NCBI RefSeq assembly: GCF_025716945.1
Contig: NZ_JAOVZT010000006.1
Coordinates: 236,276 to 300,275, forward strand
Length of the DNA stretch: 64,000 bases
Reading direction: 5' to 3'
Source of the DNA: Geodermatophilus sp. YIM 151500
GTDB taxonomy: Bacteria > Actinomycetota > Actinomycetes > Mycobacteriales > Geodermatophilaceae
Shown: positions 61,696-64,000 of the stretch, piece after piece
Position numbering within the stretch: the first letter of the stretch is position 1
Layout: each line of letters starts with the position of its first letter
Program-made: the position numbers and the translations under genes
Notes under the pieces: model-generated
The model's input: only the letters and a program-made list of their open reading frames with translations
The model's database searches: none
What the model was told of the DNA's origin: nothing

Positions 61696-62937
61696 TCAGG
61701 CGGGAGGTGCGGGGACGGCGGGGGCGTCGGCGGCAGTCGGCGCGGTGGCGGCCGCGGAGCCGACCTCGACGGGTGCACCGTCGGACGAGGACGACCGGAC
61801 GACGGCCTGGATGATCTGCATGGTGTGGAGCGCGTCGGCGAAGGAGGCGTTGGCGGGCAGCGGATCGGGCGTGCCGGCGATCTGGTCGAGGAAGGCCCGG
61901 CACTGGTAGGTGAAGGCCTCCTGGTTGCCGATGCCGACGCCGGGGGCCTCCATGGGGTAGCCGCCGCGGAAGTAGGGCATCTGCGGGCCGACGATCACCT
62001 GGCGGACGCCGCGGGTACGGGCGTCGGGCTGGGTGTCGTCGAACAGGTACTCCGCGGGCCGGTGGAAGTCGAACGCGACGCGGCCGGCCAGTCCGGAGAC
62101 GTCGAAGCCGAGGCCGTTCGGCATCCCGAACGCGGTGCGGGACACGGAGAACGACCCCGTCAGGCCGGAGTCGAACCGCGCGGTGAACATCGCGGTGTCC
62201 TCGTTCTCGACCTCGCCGACCTCGTCGCTGACCGGAGCGGTGCCGTGCCCGACGACCGCGCCGAGGGGCAGCGGGCGCTCGGGGATCTGGGTCGACAGCG
62301 CCCCGCCGGAGACCGCGACGATCGGCCCGCAGATGTACTCCGCGGCGTCGATCACGTGCGCGCCGATGTCGCCCAGCGCACCGGAGCCCGGGCCTCCCCG
62401 GAACCGCCAGGTCAGCGGGCTGCGCGGATCGCAGGCGTAGTCGCACCAGTACCGGCCGGAGAACAGGGACAGCTCCCCGAGCTCCCCGTGGCGCACGTGG
62501 TCGCGGATCGCCGCGATCGCCGGCGACCGGCGGTAGGTGTAGCCGACCGCGGTGACGACGTCGGCACCCTCCTCGAGGGCGACCATGGCCAGCCCGTCCT
62601 CCACCGAACCGGCCAGCGGCTTCTCGCACAGCACGTGCTTGCCGGCGGCGACCGCCGCCTCGGCGATCGGCCGGTGCAGCGCGTTGCCGACGACGATGCT
62701 GATCGCGTCGATCGAGGGGTCCTCGACCACCTCCTCCCAGCTGAGCACCGCCTTCTCGAAGCCGTAGCGCCGGGCCCCGTCGCGGGCGAGCGCCTCGTTG
62801 GCGTCGGCGATGGCGGCCAGCCGGACCGGCGGCAACCCCTCGCCGAAGACCGTGCCGACCTGGCGGTAGCCGGCGGCGTGGCTGCGCCCGGCCATGCCGG
62901 CTCCGATCACCGCCACCGACAGTGTTCGCTCGGTCAT
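61696..62937 (-). CDS. Gfo/Idh/MocA family oxidoreductase F
   Basis: A 413-residue dehydrogenase with an Ala/Pro-rich C-terminal tail. VIGAGMAGRSHAAGYRQ is the NAD(P) loop; HVLCEKPLAGSVEDG, AVGYTYRRSPAIAAI and GALGDIGAHVIDAAEYICG give the active site. It is transcribed with TIM-barrel protein 3. Its promoter region shares a perfect LacI-type palindrome with the divergent LacI regulator 2, which probably represses it in the absence of substrate. Confidence 0.9.
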   Translation of the reverse strand: MTERTLSVAVIGAGMAGRSHAAGYRQVGTVFGEGLPPVRLAAIADANEALARDGARRYGFEKAVLSWEEVVEDPSIDAISIVVGNALHRPIAEAAVAAGKHVLCEKPLAGSVEDGLAMVALEEGADVVTAVGYTYRRSPAIAAIRDHVRHGELGELSLFSGRYWCDYACDPRSPLTWRFRGGPGSGALGDIGAHVIDAAEYICGPIVAVSGGALSTQIPERPLPLGAVVGHGTAPVSDEVGEVENEDTAMFTARFDSGLTGSFSVSRTAFGMPNGLGFDVSGLAGRVAFDFHRPAEYLFDDTQPDARTRGVRQVIVGPQMPYFRGGYPMEAPGVGIGNQEAFTYQCRAFLDQIAGTPDPLPANASFADALHTMQIIQAVVRSSSSDGAPVEVGSAAATAPTAADAPAVPAPPA

Positions 62938-63032
62938 CGCTGTTCCTCTCGTGTGGTGGTCGCGCCGGGAGCGGCTCGTCGGTGTCCGGCCGACCGGGTG
63001 ATGGATCCTCCGGTGCTCTTGGCCGCAATCCG

Positions 63033-63046
63033 TTAAAGCGCTTTAA
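63033..63046. promoter_or_regulatory. LacI-type operator
   Basis: Perfect 14-bp palindrome TTAAAGCGCTTTAA with the central CG step typical of LacI/GalR operators, in the 167-base gap between oxidoreductase F (minus) and LacI regulator 2 (plus). It is strikingly AT-rich for this genome. Confidence 0.8.
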
Positions 63047-63104
63047 TCGTGGTGCAGATCGCAGCAGACGAGGTGCGGCGGTGTCAAGGGAGAGGGTGGC
63101 TCTC

Positions 63105-64000
63105 GTGAGCGTGGAGGAGCCGGTGCGTCGCCCGCGCCTGCAGGACGTCGCCCACGAGGCCGGGGTGTCGACGGCCACGGCGTCCCTGGTCCTGCGCGGT
63201 GCGCCCGGACCCGGCGGTGCCACGCGGGAACGGGTCCTCGCCGCGGCGGGCCGCCTGGGGTACCGGCCCGACCGCGCCGCCAGCCTGCTGGCCCGCCGCC
63301 GCAGCCGGCTGATCGGCGTGGTCATGGACGTCCGCAGCACGTTCCACGCGCAGCTCGTCGAGGAGGTGCACGAGGCGGCCGAGCGGCACGGGTACGACCT
63401 GGTGCTCAGCGCGGTCACCCGGAACCGCGACGAGGCGCGGGCGGTGGAGACGCTGCTGGACTCGCGCTGCGAGGCGCTGGTCCTCCTGGGGTCGGAGGCC
63501 CCGACCGCCCGCTTGGCCGCCCTCGACCGGCAGCTGCCGGTGGTCGCCGTCGGCCGCCCCGTGCCGTCCGCCGGGGTCGACGTCGTCCGCGCCGCCGACG
63601 ACGAGGGCGTCGCGATGGCCGTCGACCACCTGGCCGGGCTGGGGCACCGCCGCATCGCCTACGTCGACGGCGGACGCGGGCCCATCGCCGCCGGTCGGCG
63701 CCGCGGATACCAGCGGGGGATGCGCCGGCACCGGCTCGGCGGGCACCTGCAGGTCGTGGCCGGTGACCCGGGGGAGGAGTCGGGGGCGCGTGCGGCGCGG
63801 ACCCTGTTCCGGGAGGGGCGGGGCCCGACGGCGGTCGTCGCCTACAACGACCACTGCGCGGTCGGCCTGCTCGACGCGCTGCTGCGCGACGACGTCGACG
63901 TCCCCGGTGCGGTCTCCGTCGTGGGCTACGACGACAGCCCGCTCGCCCGCCTGGCGCACGTCGACCTGACCACGGTCAGCCAGGAGTCGGAGCTGCTGGT
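63105..64000 (+). CDS. LacI-family transcriptional regulator 2 (cut by the window end)
   Basis: The reading frame from GTG 63105 stays open to the window edge (298 codons visible; family length is about 330-350). The N-terminal helix-turn-helix is RLQDVAHEAGVSTATASLVLRG; the sensor domain includes LIGVVMDVRSTFHAQLVEEV, GHRRIAYVDGG and VVGYDDSPLARLAHVDLTTV, the classical LacI ending. A GGGAGAGG ribosome site precedes the GTG; an in-frame GTG at 63081 is less likely. It should bind the TTAAAGCGCTTTAA site and control the divergent dehydrogenase/barrel pair. Confidence 0.9.
   Translation, partial: MSVEEPVRRPRLQDVAHEAGVSTATASLVLRGAPGPGGATRERVLAAAGRLGYRPDRAASLLARRRSRLIGVVMDVRSTFHAQLVEEVHEAAERHGYDLVLSAVTRNRDEARAVETLLDSRCEALVLLGSEAPTARLAALDRQLPVVAVGRPVPSAGVDVVRAADDEGVAMAVDHLAGLGHRRIAYVDGGRGPIAAGRRRGYQRGMRRHRLGGHLQVVAGDPGEESGARAARTLFREGRGPTAVVAYNDHCAVGLLDALLRDDVDVPGAVSVVGYDDSPLARLAHVDLTTVSQESELL

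Overview
The window is a piece of a very GC-rich chromosome with almost no non-coding space. GTG starts are frequent, and neighbouring genes often share 4-bp stop/start overlaps (GTGA or ATGA). Several gene neighbourhoods are typical of Actinobacteria: fba next to a DUF3151 gene, purM facing a DUF3073 gene, separate purS-purQ-purL, a sterol-carrier-like gene after purL, and clpB behind a HAIR (HspR-type) element. Overall the content fits the family Geodermatophilaceae (Blastococcus, Geodermatophilus or Modestobacter). That assignment is inference from gene content and base composition, not from a database search. No rRNA, tRNA, CRISPR array, transposase or phage gene was seen.

Region 1 (1-10.7 kb) is a glyoxylate and 2-hydroxyacid module: malate synthase, an IclR regulator, a crotonase, a class III CoA-transferase, a MatC-type dicarboxylate permease, a serine-glyoxylate aminotransferase and a large FAD/Fe-S 2-hydroxyacid dehydrogenase. 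The two divergent promoter regions carry three matching 15-bp palindromes (TTCCG-N5-YGGAA), so the IclR protein probably controls the module. Region 2 (10.7-25.2 kb) holds housekeeping and stress genes: a lipid kinase, an OsmC peroxidase with its OhrR-like repressor, clpB, small membrane proteins, a membrane molybdopterin oxidoreductase followed by two fasciclin lipoproteins, pyrE, fba, and a sugar ABC permease/ATPase pair whose ATPase motifs have decayed.

Region 3 (25.2-43.6 kb) carries nine purine-synthesis genes (purA, D, B, C, S, Q, L, F, M). Interspersed with them are a glycerophosphodiesterase, rsgA, an AI-2E-type permease and an OFA-type MFS transporter with its 50-residue partner. A 95-bp hairpin-forming tandem repeat lies behind purA.

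Region 4 (43.7-64 kb) begins with a leucine/valine dehydrogenase and becomes a catabolic island. It contains a complete sugar-type ABC importer, three xylose-isomerase-like TIM-barrel proteins, six Gfo/Idh/MocA dehydrogenases (one broken), a PhyH-type oxygenase, an intradiol (hydroxyquinol-type) ring-cleavage dioxygenase, a maleylacetate reductase and two LacI regulators. There is no aromatic hydroxylase. Carbohydrate or cyclitol dehydrogenases and dehydratase-like barrels are instead tightly coupled to the two hydroxyquinol-pathway enzymes. The most interesting hypothesis from this window is therefore that a cyclitol or related sugar is imported, oxidised and dehydrated until it becomes aromatic, and is then cleaved and sent through maleylacetate to 3-oxoadipate. 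A short repeat of a family that also sits at 50.75 kb has broken the last dehydrogenase of the operon.
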